Below are positions 31,598 to 39,813 of a stretch of 46,643 nucleotides of DNA, piece after piece. The DNA is taken from contig JAHECW010000020.1 in NCBI GenBank assembly GCA_024641545.1, forward strand, positions 1-46,643, read 5' to 3'. Every line of letters starts with the position of its first letter. The stretch's first letter is position 1. Under the pieces are notes generated by a model. It was not told the origin of the DNA. It searched no databases and saw nothing but the letters and a program-made list of their open reading frames with translations. The DNA comes from Acidobacteriota bacterium (GTDB lineage: Bacteria > Acidobacteriota > Thermoanaerobaculia > Thermoanaerobaculales > Sulfomarinibacteraceae). The position numbers and the translations under genes were made by a program.

Positions 31598-32620
31598 ATG
31601 AAAATCGCACCTGATCCGTGGCCGGCGGGGGAGTGGCGTCGCCATCTCTCCGGCGGGGTTCGCGATCTTGGCGAGTTGCTCGATCTCGTCGGGCTCGACG
31701 CCGAGGTTTTTGGAATCGGTGCAACCTCACCGGTCGCGCTCCGATTCCCGCTCAGGGTACCACGCGGATTTGTTTCGCGGATGCGTCGGGGCGATCCCGA
31801 TGATCCGCTCTTGCGGCAGGTGCTGCCGACGCCGGCGGAGGACCACGAGGCGCCCGGGTTCAACAGGAACCCGGTGGGGGAGCTGGGTCTGATCCGCGGC
31901 GATGGTGTTCTGAGCAAATACCACGGTCGTGCATTGCTGATTGCAACGGGTGCCTGCGCCATCCACTGCCGCTATTGTTTCCGACGGCACTTCCCCTACG
32001 GTGAGGGGCAACCGGGCGGCAAGGAGTTCTCGGTCGCGCTGGACCGGGTCGCGTCGGATGGATCCATCGACGAAGTCATCCTCTCCGGCGGCGACCCGCT
32101 GATCTTGGCCGATGACCGTCTCGCGGGTTTGGCCGCCGCCATCGCCAGGATTTCGCATGTCCGTCGCTTGAGAATTCACACCCGACTCCCCGTCGTACTC
32201 CCCGAGCGGGTTGACGAAGCGCTCGTCGGTTGGATCGAGGCGTTCTCGCTCCCGGTGGTGGTGGTCATCCACGCGAACCACCCGAACGAGATCGACGATT
32301 CGGTGGTCCGCGCCCTCGGCGCCCTCGCCGCTGCCGGCGCGACGCTGCTCAACCAGGCCGTGCTGCTGCGCGGCGTCAACGATTCGAGCGGGACCCTCGA
32401 AGAACTGTCGAGGCGGCTCTTCGACTGCCGCGTCCTGCCGTACTACCTCCATCTCCTCGACCGGGTCGCCGGCGCCGCCCACTTCGAGGTCGGTGAGGCG
32501 CGAGCGCTGGAGATCATGGAGAGCCTGGAGGCGAGACTCCCCGGCTACCTGGTTCCCAGGCTTGTCCGCGAGATCGAAGGGGCACCGTCGAAGATTGCCG
32601 TCAAATTGCCCGGGCAATAA
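31598..32620 (+). CDS. epmB: EF-P beta-lysylation protein (lysine 2,3-aminomutase-like radical SAM enzyme)
   Basis: 340 aa. The radical-SAM cluster motif CAIHCRYCF (Cys120, Cys124, Cys127) is followed by the SAM-binding glycine-rich motif ILSGGDPL and by HTRLPVVLPER, all typical of the lysine 2,3-aminomutase family. The length is that of EpmB (about 340) rather than of catabolic KamA (over 400). EpmB makes (R)-beta-lysine for EpmA. The ATG at 31598 gives the EpmB-type N-terminus (the open frame extends further upstream across efp but is not coding). Together with efp and epmA it makes a complete modification module. Confidence 0.94.
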   Translation: MKIAPDPWPAGEWRRHLSGGVRDLGELLDLVGLDAEVFGIGATSPVALRFPLRVPRGFVSRMRRGDPDDPLLRQVLPTPAEDHEAPGFNRNPVGELGLIRGDGVLSKYHGRALLIATGACAIHCRYCFRRHFPYGEGQPGGKEFSVALDRVASDGSIDEVILSGGDPLILADDRLAGLAAAIARISHVRRLRIHTRLPVVLPERVDEALVGWIEAFSLPVVVVIHANHPNEIDDSVVRALGALAAAGATLLNQAVLLRGVNDSSGTLEELSRRLFDCRVLPYYLHLLDRVAGAAHFEVGEARALEIMESLEARLPGYLVPRLVREIEGAPSKIAVKLPGQ

Positions 32621-32731
32621 GGGGCTCGCACCCGGCGGTAGTCTTGGCCATTCGGATCATCGACGTGTCGAACTTGGTGTTTCGACCACGGCGTTCTTTT
32701 TGTTCGTTGCGTCCCAGCGGTGAAGACCAGC

Positions 32732-33598
32732 TCAGCCGCGGAGGATCGGTCGGGTGAGGCAGGTGGCGCCGCCTTCGGCCTTGAGCGAGAGCTCACTGCC
32801 TCGGTAGGTCAACACCTCGCACCCGGCGGCTTCGAGGCGCGCCTTGGTTCCGGGGTTTCCCTCGAGCATGAGACACCGCCTCGGCGCGATCGCGAGGACG
32901 TTCGGCGCCATGGTCGGGACCTCGTTCTCGGGAACTTCGACAAGCTCGATGCCCCGAGTCCGCAGCAGTTCGACAAAAGGCACGGGAAGCAGCGGCAGGT
33001 GGACCACCGCGAGATCGTGGTCGATCATGGAGATGAGCGACATGAGGTGGAGGCAGGCGGTGGGTCCGCCGGCGTGGGGAAGCTGGACCTCGATGGTCTT
33101 CGCGCCCAGGGGGCGCAGGGCGGCGGTGAGCTGGCGAAAGCCCTCGGCATTGGTCCGGTAGCCGCGTCCCACCGCCAGCGTGTCGTGGTCGAGCCACAGC
33201 AGATCGCCGCCCTCGGCGGTGGCCTCATCCTCGAGGGTGGTCAGAATCGGCACGCCGAGATCTTCGAGGGTCGTGGCGATGGCCGCCTCCTCGCCGCGTC
33301 GCTGGGGCTTGCCCATGCGCAGGACGATGGCGCCGGAGTCGGTGACGATGACCGGGTCGTGGGTGAAGACGGCGTCGGCGTGGTCGGGCAGCGGAGCGTC
33401 GTGGAAGACCACCTCGCAGCCGCACTGCTGCAGCGTTGCGACCAGGCCATCGTGTTCGGACCGCGCCCCGGCGAGATCGGGTCGTGAGGTGTAATGCCAG
33501 TGGACGGGGTCGGCGGTGCCGAAGGCCTCATCGGGTCGGCGCACCAGGACCCGTTTGAGCTCGTCGACCATGCTTTGGGAACCATAGGTCTTGATCAT
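32732..33598 (-). CDS. DDAH/arginine deiminase-family amidinohydrolase
   Basis: 288 aa, of the pentein (amidinotransferase) fold. The catalytic Cys280 is in GGATCLTRPIL, His184 in GPTACLHLMSL, and the acidic substrate residues are Glu129 and Asp132 (AEGGDLLWLD). The size fits dimethylarginine dimethylaminohydrolase-like enzymes, which hydrolyse guanidino groups; the substrate (dimethylarginine or another guanidino compound) cannot be read from the sequence. The ATG at 33598 overlaps the TGA of the upstream NFACT-R gene (ATGA), so the two are translationally coupled. Confidence 0.9.
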   Translation of the reverse strand: MIKTYGSQSMVDELKRVLVRRPDEAFGTADPVHWHYTSRPDLAGARSEHDGLVATLQQCGCEVVFHDAPLPDHADAVFTHDPVIVTDSGAIVLRMGKPQRRGEEAAIATTLEDLGVPILTTLEDEATAEGGDLLWLDHDTLAVGRGYRTNAEGFRQLTAALRPLGAKTIEVQLPHAGGPTACLHLMSLISMIDHDLAVVHLPLLPVPFVELLRTRGIELVEVPENEVPTMAPNVLAIAPRRCLMLEGNPGTKARLEAAGCEVLTYRGSELSLKAEGGATCLTRPILRG

Positions 33599-34032
33599 TC
33601 TTCGTCCCCTTCGAGTCGTTTCGGGTGGGCGTGCACGGTGGTGAAACGGCGCAGGGTGACCTTGCCGGGCGCCATCCCCCGCTTCTTGCCGACCTCACCG
33701 GCGGTCGCCATGTGAACCGCGGTCCTGCCGCCGCGTCGCGCCTTGGAGTAGCCCGCCGCCAGGGATGCGGCAAACTGTTTGGTCTCGCGCGGCAGGGCGT
33801 CGAGCTTGTCCGGGTTGCGGACCACCACGTGCGAGCCGGACTCACCGGCGACGTGGAACCAGAAGTCGCGGGCCGAAGCCAGTTTGAGCGACAGGACGTC
33901 GTTGTCGGCAGCCGTCCGGCCGACCAGCACGGTCATTCCGTCCGGCGAGGTCGCCACCCGGGCGATCGATCGACCGAGATAGATCCCGTTGTCCGGGTCG
34001 GTCTCTCCGGTCGGTTGCCCGCGACTTCCCAT
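33595..34032 (-). CDS. Stand-alone NFACT-R (RqcH C-terminal domain-like) protein
   Basis: 145 aa. The whole protein corresponds to the NFACT RNA-binding domain that is normally the C-terminal part of RqcH/FbpA. Visible parts are SPDGMTVLVGRTAADNDVLS, then ARDFWFHVAGESGSHVVVR, LAAGYSKAR, and GKKRGMAPGKVTLRRFTTVH. The NFACT-N and coiled-coil parts are missing. The start at 34032 is supported by TATCAT 6 nt upstream. The frame remains open through a hexanucleotide repeat that would add an Asp-Ser run, with a GTG near 34143 as an alternative start. The stop overlaps the start of the DDAH-like gene. A role in ribosome quality control or tRNA binding is only inferred from the domain. Confidence 0.85.
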   Translation of the reverse strand: MGSRGQPTGETDPDNGIYLGRSIARVATSPDGMTVLVGRTAADNDVLSLKLASARDFWFHVAGESGSHVVVRNPDKLDALPRETKQFAASLAAGYSKARRGGRTAVHMATAGEVGKKRGMAPGKVTLRRFTTVHAHPKRLEGDEE

Positions 34033-34038
34033 GGACCC

Positions 34039-34044
34039 ATGATA
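34039..34044 (-). promoter_or_regulatory. Leaderless-type -10 (TATCAT) for the NFACT-R gene
   Basis: TATCAT on the minus strand is followed by GGGTCC and the ATG at 34032 (6-nt gap); this decides the start downstream of the microsatellite. Confidence 0.4.
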
Positions 34045-34050
34045 TCCCGC

Positions 34051-34103
34051 GTCCGAGTCCGAGTCCGAGTCCGAGTCCGAGTCCGTATCCGATCCCGATC
34101 CCG
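34051..34103. repeat. Hexanucleotide microsatellite (CCGAGT)n upstream of the NFACT-R gene
   Basis: About five perfect and several decayed CCGAGT units. On the minus strand the phase that joins the NFACT-R frame reads Asp-Ser repeats. It lies just upstream of the putative -10, so length changes could alter promoter spacing. Confidence 0.8.
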
Positions 34104-34156
34104 TGATGCCCGCAACCGCCCGACCGTGCGCCGCCCCGTGCACGACCCGCGCGAAT

Positions 34157-34963
34157 TCAGCAGCTGCGGTGGAGCACCGCGGGGGGTTGGATCTTGGCGG
34201 CGGCGAAGCCCTCGACGACGCGCTCGGTGACATCGGTTTCGAAGGCCTTCTCGAAGGCCACGTCGAGGACGTAGGCCTTGGCGCGAAGCCGGAGGGCGAA
34301 GTAGTTTTCCTGCACCACCTGCGAGATGGAGACCGACCACGGGCGTGCGGTGGAGACGAATCGCGAGCTCGTGAGGGCTTCGGCGACGATGCTCTTGGCA
34401 ACGGCGAGATCCTGGTCGATGGCGACGTAGAAATCCATCTGGACCATCATCTCGACCGAACCGGCGTTGCCCGAGGCGACCGAGTCGGTCAGGAACCTGT
34501 TGTTCGGGATCGTGACCTGGGTGTCGTCGAGGGTGACAAGCCTCACCGAACGCAGCCCGATGTGGCTGATCTCGCCGTACCAGCCTTCGAAGGTGACCCG
34601 GTCGCCGACCTGGAACGGCCGATCGATGAGGATGATCAGCCCGGCGATGATGGACGAAACCAGGTCCTTGAGGGCGAAGCCCACGGAAACCGCGATGGTG
34701 CCGCCGAGGGCCAACAGCACCTCGGGCGTTACCTCCAAGACCGTGAGCGTAGCGGAGAGACCGCCGATGAGGAAGACGCCGAAGCGGACGAAGGAGCCGG
34801 CCTGGTTGATCACCAGGCGCTTGTCGGTGAATCGTCGTCCGAGACCGTCGAAGAGCTGCCGGGTGAACCGCGCCACGACCAGGGTGATGACGAGGATCAA
34901 CAGGGCGTAGGGAAGATCCCCCGGTTGGAACAGCGAAAACAGGTTGCCGCTCGAGTCCATCAT
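34157..34963 (-). CDS. MscS-family mechanosensitive channel
   Basis: 268 aa, the minimal size of small-conductance mechanosensitive channels. There are three membrane helices: LPYALLILVITLVVARF, VRFGVFLIGGLSATLTVL, and the pore-lining TM3 with a Gly/Ala pattern (LLALGGTIAVSVGFALKDLV). The beta domain signature follows (IDRPFQVGDRVTFEGWYGEI, IGLRSVRLVTLDDTQVTIPN), then the alpha/beta C-terminal domain. GGAGGG lies before the ATG at 34963. The gene begins 13 nt after the stop of the large NTPase gene, so the two are almost surely one transcript. Confidence 0.93.
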   Translation of the reverse strand: MMDSSGNLFSLFQPGDLPYALLILVITLVVARFTRQLFDGLGRRFTDKRLVINQAGSFVRFGVFLIGGLSATLTVLEVTPEVLLALGGTIAVSVGFALKDLVSSIIAGLIILIDRPFQVGDRVTFEGWYGEISHIGLRSVRLVTLDDTQVTIPNNRFLTDSVASGNAGSVEMMVQMDFYVAIDQDLAVAKSIVAEALTSSRFVSTARPWSVSISQVVQENYFALRLRAKAYVLDVAFEKAFETDVTERVVEGFAAAKIQPPAVLHRSC

Positions 34964-34976
34964 TCCCTCCGGATGC

Positions 34977-37493
34977 TCATGCCGGCAAGAGGTTGCGGCG
35001 GCGCAGCAGGCGGACGGCGGCGCGGTGCCAGGTGGTGGAGACCCGATACATCTCGTTGTCGAGGGTGATGGCCCCGACCTCGAGCAGCCGATCGAGATGG
35101 ATGAAGCACTGCGAGCGGTCGAATCGGGTGACCTCGATGAGATCGTCGAGGCTGATGCTCTCGTGGGTGACGATGGCGGCGAGGACGAAGAGGCCGTCCT
35201 GCCCGCCATCCTCGAGAAGAGCGACATCGGGCGCCTTGAAGAGCCGGACCCGAATCCTGCCGCTACGTTCGGGGTCGAGCGAGCGCAGGAAGAAGTGCAG
35301 CGCGGCGCGCGGGTTGCCGTCGGAATAGTCCCACAGCAGCCGGGAGTAGGCATCGGCGGTCTCGATGAGGCTCGAGCTGACCGAGACGCCCTCGAGCCGG
35401 TCGACCACGACATCGGCGTAGTTGAACTGAACCCCGCTCGCCGCGCAGCGGGCGCGGATGAGCTCGGCGATCTGTTCTTCGCTCCAGCCGGTGAGGTGGC
35501 GGCGGCTCCGGAAGACCGTTGCGTCGGGCCGCACCGCCCGCAGGTGGTGCCACGCGTAGGCGCTCATGCTGCACAGCCAGAAGACGTTGTTGCAGGTTCG
35601 GTTGACCAGGGTTGCGAACGCCTTGAATGCTTCGTAGCCGCCGACATCGGTGAGGAAGAGGTGTTGGGCCATGTCGAGCACCACCACCCGCCGCGGTCCG
35701 TTGCAGAGCTCTCGGCCGAGCTCTCGCGGCCCCGTTTCGGGTCCGACGTTGACCTCCAGGAGTTCGGCGAGGCGGCCGCAGAGATCGGTTGGATCGGTGA
35801 CTCGCCTGCCGAGCAGGATTCGCTGGATCTCGAGGTCGTCGCGCCGGATCTGGTTGAGCCAGCTGGTCTTGCCGACGCCGCGTTCGCCTGTCAGCAGGTA
35901 GGACCCCCGGGCGCCGGATTCGCGCCAGGCGGTCAGGATCTCGTGCAGTTCGCTGATTCCGGGGAAGTTGGACACCACGAGCGGTCCGCTCTCTATCGGA
36001 TCCTCCCGGAATGCCTCGATCAGCTCCTTGGGCAATTCGGCGACGTCGCCCTCGGCGTAACCCAGTTTCGCGGCTTGGCGCTCCACCCGTTGCCTGAAGA
36101 CGAAGGCGAGGGCCTTTTGGGTCTGCTCGAATCCGAGGGCGAACTCGCGTGCCACCGTGGCGGCGCCGTGGCCGGCGAGCCAGACAAAGGCGGCCGGTGC
36201 GAGAAGGGCGCCGAACCAGCGAGACTGGCTCGCGCGCAGGGCGTCGGCCAGCCGACCTTTCGGTTGCAGGCGCAGGAAGGTATCCACCATGACACCGCGC
36301 CAGCGGAAGAGCTCGACCAACACCGCCGCCAGGACCACCAGCGACGAGAACTTCACGATCATCGTCGCCATGAAACCCTGACCCAGGGCGCGTGACACGA
36401 GGTGGATCAGCACCAGCATCGTGGCGACCCGGAGGACGAGGCGAATGCTGCGCAGCAACATGGTGCGGCGGTCGTCGGTGGTTTCGAGTCCGTAGTGCAC
36501 GGCGGCGTTGACGAATGCCGTCGCCACGACATCGATGGTGAGCCGGTAGATGCCGAACACCGCCAGCAGTGTCAGCAGTGCGTTGATCTCGCCGGCCTGG
36601 GCGGCCGGTCCGAGGGCCCAGCGCAGCGCCGCGAGGGTGATCAGGAAGAGCGTCCACCCCCCGATGGTTTCGCCCCAGCGGAAGAGCCGCTGCGCCCGTC
36701 GTTTTGAGCCGACGGTCGCGAGCGACCGGAAAGTCGAGTTCCGCAGTTTCTCGAGCCATATGCGCCATCGCCCGCGCACCCACAGGGCACAGGCCAGCAC
36801 CGCCGTGACGAGCAGCAACCGGCTGAGAGCGGCGCCGACCCGGAAGAGATCGCGGGTCATCCGCGGCAGCTCGTCGATCGAGTGCCGGCGTGAAACGAGG
36901 TGGTACCGGGCCAGCAGGATCGCGGTGCGCGCTTCCCGCGCAGCCTGGTGCAGCCCGTCGCGTCCGAGGCTCACGAGGGCGCGCCGGTGCTCCTCGGTGA
37001 ACGCGTCCAACGCCGCCATCCGCAGCTGCATCAGCCGCAAGATCGCGGTTCCGTGCATTTCCACCGCCCGCCACCGGAGATCGGAGTCGCCGGTTCCCGA
37101 CGCCTCTTCGAACCGGGTGAGGGCGTCGCCGAGCCGCGCCTGCTCACGGTCGAGCGCGGTGAGGAGGTCGCGGTCGATCTCGTCGACCTCGGCGGTTCCG
37201 GGGGCCGCGGCAGCGAGCCGGTCGGCGAGGAACTGGATGCGGCGGTCGATGGCCGCCTGCATGATCTCGAGATCGGTCGTTGCCGGAGCGAGTGAGGGGG
37301 CAGCGGTCTCGGCGGCGGGCGCCGTCGCGACGGCCGCCTCGGCGGCGACCGGGGCCGGGGCCGTCGCAACCGCGACGGGTGGCAACGCGGCCTCAGGGAC
37401 CGGAGTGAGCTCATCGCCGAACGCGAGCGGCGCGGTGCCGATCACCGAAACAGCGAGAACGATGGACCGGAAAAGGAGATGGGTCGGTTTCAT
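34977..37493 (-). CDS. Membrane-anchored P-loop NTPase with periplasmic helical domain and C-terminal winged-helix-like region
   Basis: 838 aa; I do not recognise a named family. A signal peptide (to about residue 26) leads to an Ala/Pro-rich linker (30-70) and a periplasmic helical, coiled-coil-like part (72-205). Six hydrophobic segments follow at about 215-240, 272-296, 303-330, 350-370, 374-397 and 427-449. The cytoplasmic half has Walker A GERGVGKTS (536-544) and Walker B VVVLDMAQ (603-610), in an AAA/STAND-like order. The last ~100 residues are helical with a winged-helix look (FVLAAIVTHESISLDDLIEV, CFIHLDRLLEVGAITLDN). The N-terminal half recalls the large MscK-type channel architecture, while the MscS pore is a separate gene 13 nt downstream. 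The function could be an ATP-dependent sensor or regulator of that channel (inference). Confidence 0.8.
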   Translation of the reverse strand: MKPTHLLFRSIVLAVSVIGTAPLAFGDELTPVPEAALPPVAVATAPAPVAAEAAVATAPAAETAAPSLAPATTDLEIMQAAIDRRIQFLADRLAAAAPGTAEVDEIDRDLLTALDREQARLGDALTRFEEASGTGDSDLRWRAVEMHGTAILRLMQLRMAALDAFTEEHRRALVSLGRDGLHQAAREARTAILLARYHLVSRRHSIDELPRMTRDLFRVGAALSRLLLVTAVLACALWVRGRWRIWLEKLRNSTFRSLATVGSKRRAQRLFRWGETIGGWTLFLITLAALRWALGPAAQAGEINALLTLLAVFGIYRLTIDVVATAFVNAAVHYGLETTDDRRTMLLRSIRLVLRVATMLVLIHLVSRALGQGFMATMIVKFSSLVVLAAVLVELFRWRGVMVDTFLRLQPKGRLADALRASQSRWFGALLAPAAFVWLAGHGAATVAREFALGFEQTQKALAFVFRQRVERQAAKLGYAEGDVAELPKELIEAFREDPIESGPLVVSNFPGISELHEILTAWRESGARGSYLLTGERGVGKTSWLNQIRRDDLEIQRILLGRRVTDPTDLCGRLAELLEVNVGPETGPRELGRELCNGPRRVVVLDMAQHLFLTDVGGYEAFKAFATLVNRTCNNVFWLCSMSAYAWHHLRAVRPDATVFRSRRHLTGWSEEQIAELIRARCAASGVQFNYADVVVDRLEGVSVSSSLIETADAYSRLLWDYSDGNPRAALHFFLRSLDPERSGRIRVRLFKAPDVALLEDGGQDGLFVLAAIVTHESISLDDLIEVTRFDRSQCFIHLDRLLEVGAITLDNEMYRVSTTWHRAAVRLLRRRNLLPA

Positions 37494-37588
37494 GGGTCTG
37501 TGTATCTCGACGGGGATGATAGCAGCAGAAGGCCGGATCGAGGCGCCGACGATGGTGAGAGTCCATCGGGAACGGGTGAGGATGCGGT

Positions 37589-39085
37589 CTAAAAGGTGCC
37601 GATGCCGGTAGTCTCCTGCGCCCAGGCGACGAACCGGCGGAGCCGCGAGGTGTCGCGGAAGGCGGCATAGGGGAGGGTGCAGGTGCCGCCGTGGTTGGTC
37701 CAGATCCGATCGAGATAGAGCTTGAGCTCGCGGTCGAGGTCGGCGCCGCGCGGCGCCCGCACCCAGAACGACGCCTCGAGGTTGTAGTCGTCGAGGTTGC
37801 GGCGGGTGAAGTTGGCCGAACCGAGGACCGCGTCGACGCTGCGTTGCCGGCGGACGACGATGAGCTTGCTGTGAAACTGCTCTCCGCGGGTGGCGTACCA
37901 GCGCAGCGCGATCCCGCCGCCGCCGACCCGGGTCAGGTGTTCGGCCGCCTGGCGGTTGGGGATGCCCGATTTTTCGTGGCCGAAGGCGTCGCGATTGGGA
38001 TCGAGGACCGCCCGAATCCAGACCCCGCGTTCGGCAGCGTTGACCAGGGCGCGAACGATCTCGCCGTGCGACAGGTAGAAGAGCGCCAGGTCGATCTCGT
38101 CGCCCGACTCGGTGGCGGTGATGAGCTCGAGGACCCGGTCGCGGACGGCGCTCTCGGTGAGGTAGGCGATTTGGTGGTCGCCGTCCTTCGCCGGCCGGGC
38201 GAGTTCGGGGAGGTCTTCGAGCGGTGGCGCGCCGCCGGAGAGACGGACAACCTCCATCTCGGCGCGGTAGACCTGGCGCGCGAGGTCGGTGCTCGCCACC
38301 CGGAGCGCAACGTTGGAGTGGGCGCTCGATGCGTCGTGCGGGTTGGCCGAGGTCACCAGGCTGACCCAGCGGTCGCCGGCGTCGGCGAGCACGACCTTGC
38401 GGTGGTTGGCTTTGAAGTTGGCCAGGCTCAGGTAGGTCCGCAGGCCCACCTCGCGGCCGCCGGGCTCGAGGGGATTGGGCAACCACCCGGCGGTCTGAGG
38501 GTTGCCCCACCACTGCAGGCCCAGCCGCCAGAGCGCCGAGTAGCCCGGGTTCGAGTCCCTGAGGCGTTCGAGATCGGTGATAACCACCTGCACCCCGGCC
38601 TCACGAAGCGAGCGAAGCTGGTGAGATGGAGCGCCGCCGTAGACATCGTTGATCGGGTCGGTGACCAGGATCACCGGCATTTCGGGCGCCCGTTTCCTGG
38701 CCGAGATCAACGCCGCGACGACCTCGGAGCTGATCGGCCGACACGCCTCACCGTCGGGACCGAGGTGGTCGTTGAGCAGAAAGAAATCGAGCACGAGCAG
38801 GCGGGAGGCGCCGGCGATGAGAGTGAGAACCTCGTCGAAGATCTCCTGGTCGCGGACCGCGATGTCGTCACCGTCACGGTAGGTCAGATCGGCGAGAAAG
38901 CGGAGATCGGTGCCGGCGAGAGCCACCGGATCACCGCGAAAGGCGAGATCGGGTGGGAGCGGTTTGACGGTCTGGTAGCAACCGACGGCGAGCCAGAGAA
39001 CGACCGCGGCAAGGCCGGCGAGAAGGGCCCTGCGGCGCCAGGTGGAAGCCCAGGTGCGAAGCCGGGTGAGCAACGCCGGGATCAC
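37589..39085 (-). CDS. Phospholipase D-like lipoprotein (two HKD motifs, second degenerate)
   Basis: 498 aa. The GTG at 39085 overlaps the TGA of the GDPD gene (GTGA). The N-terminus has a positively charged region and a lipobox AVGC with Cys36, so the protein is probably lipid-anchored on the outer face of the inner membrane or in the outer membrane. HKD motif 1 is His228-Arg-Lys230-VVLA-Asp235. Motif 2 is His405-Ser-Lys407, followed by GSANF (422-426), but the usual Asp at 412 is Arg. The general form is that of cardiolipin synthase/PLD-superfamily enzymes; the substrate is unknown. Confidence 0.9.
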   Translation of the reverse strand: MIPALLTRLRTWASTWRRRALLAGLAAVVLWLAVGCYQTVKPLPPDLAFRGDPVALAGTDLRFLADLTYRDGDDIAVRDQEIFDEVLTLIAGASRLLVLDFFLLNDHLGPDGEACRPISSEVVAALISARKRAPEMPVILVTDPINDVYGGAPSHQLRSLREAGVQVVITDLERLRDSNPGYSALWRLGLQWWGNPQTAGWLPNPLEPGGREVGLRTYLSLANFKANHRKVVLADAGDRWVSLVTSANPHDASSAHSNVALRVASTDLARQVYRAEMEVVRLSGGAPPLEDLPELARPAKDGDHQIAYLTESAVRDRVLELITATESGDEIDLALFYLSHGEIVRALVNAAERGVWIRAVLDPNRDAFGHEKSGIPNRQAAEHLTRVGGGGIALRWYATRGEQFHSKLIVVRRQRSVDAVLGSANFTRRNLDDYNLEASFWVRAPRGADLDRELKLYLDRIWTNHGGTCTLPYAAFRDTSRLRRFVAWAQETTGIGTF

Positions 39086-39813
39086 TCGAACTCGCGGAAA
39101 ACCGGGGCGAGCAGCGCGGGGTTGTCGCTCATGAGCCCGGTGGCGCCGGCGGCGAGGAGGGTGCGTGCCTCTCCGGGATCGTTGACGACCCAGTAGTCGG
39201 CACGGATGTTGAGTTTTTTGCAGCGCTCGAGGAATTCGCGGCGGTCGAGCCGGATCGGCCCGGATTGCACGGGAACCTGCGCCGCGTGGCCGCGGATCAA
39301 CCGCCGCGCCACCGCGAACGGCGCGAGTCTCAGAGCCGCGACCTCGCCCCGGGTCAGGGCGGTTCGGCCCTGCCAGCCGAGCCGGCGAACCTGCCACAAC
39401 AGGCGATCGTGAAAACTGGCGATGGTGACCCGGTTCTCGCCGTTGTGGGCGGAGAGGACCTCGAGCAGGGGCGGGACGGCGGTGGGATCGTTCGGCTTGA
39501 GATCGATGCTGAGAGGGGTGTGCGGGAATGCCGTGAGGAACTCGGGGAGGGTCGGAATGGTCTCGCCACCGGTCGTCCAGCGGCGGATGTCGTTGAGATC
39601 GACTTCGGCGATTCGTTCATTGCACCCCGCGGTCCGGGCGCCGTCGGGATCGTGGGCGACGACGAAGTGGCCGTCGGCGGTTCGGTGGACATCGAGCTCG
39701 AGGGCGTTGGCTCCATCGCTCAGGGCGATTTCGAAGGCCGCGAGGGTGTTCTCGGGCGCTCTCGCCGATGCGCCGCGGTGGGCGTAGAGCCGCAGCCTGA
39801 AGGGCGGTGTCAC
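39082..39813 (-). CDS. Glycerophosphodiester phosphodiesterase
   Basis: 243 aa, normal size for bacterial GDPD. The active-site residues are present: His12 in AHRGASARAPENT, Glu39 and Asp41 in ALELDVHRT, His54 in VVAHD. The barrel end (YWVVNDPGEARTLLAAGATGLMSDNP) is typical. The enzyme hydrolyses glycerophosphodiesters to glycerol 3-phosphate and an alcohol. No signal peptide, so it is cytoplasmic. The GTG start at 39813 overlaps the stop of the upstream gene (GTGA), and its own stop overlaps the PLD gene start in the same way. Confidence 0.95.
   Translation of the reverse strand: MTPPFRLRLYAHRGASARAPENTLAAFEIALSDGANALELDVHRTADGHFVVAHDPDGARTAGCNERIAEVDLNDIRRWTTGGETIPTLPEFLTAFPHTPLSIDLKPNDPTAVPPLLEVLSAHNGENRVTIASFHDRLLWQVRRLGWQGRTALTRGEVAALRLAPFAVARRLIRGHAAQVPVQSGPIRLDRREFLERCKKLNIRADYWVVNDPGEARTLLAAGATGLMSDNPALLAPVFREFE

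Noticed and set aside
37494-38513. N-terminal extension of the membrane NTPase frame
   Set aside because: The extension is Arg/Pro-rich and antiparallel in frame to the PLD gene; the signal peptide begins at 37493.
39086-39397. Upstream extension of the PLD frame
   Set aside because: It overlaps the GDPD gene; the GTGA overlap and lipoprotein signal fix the start at 39085.
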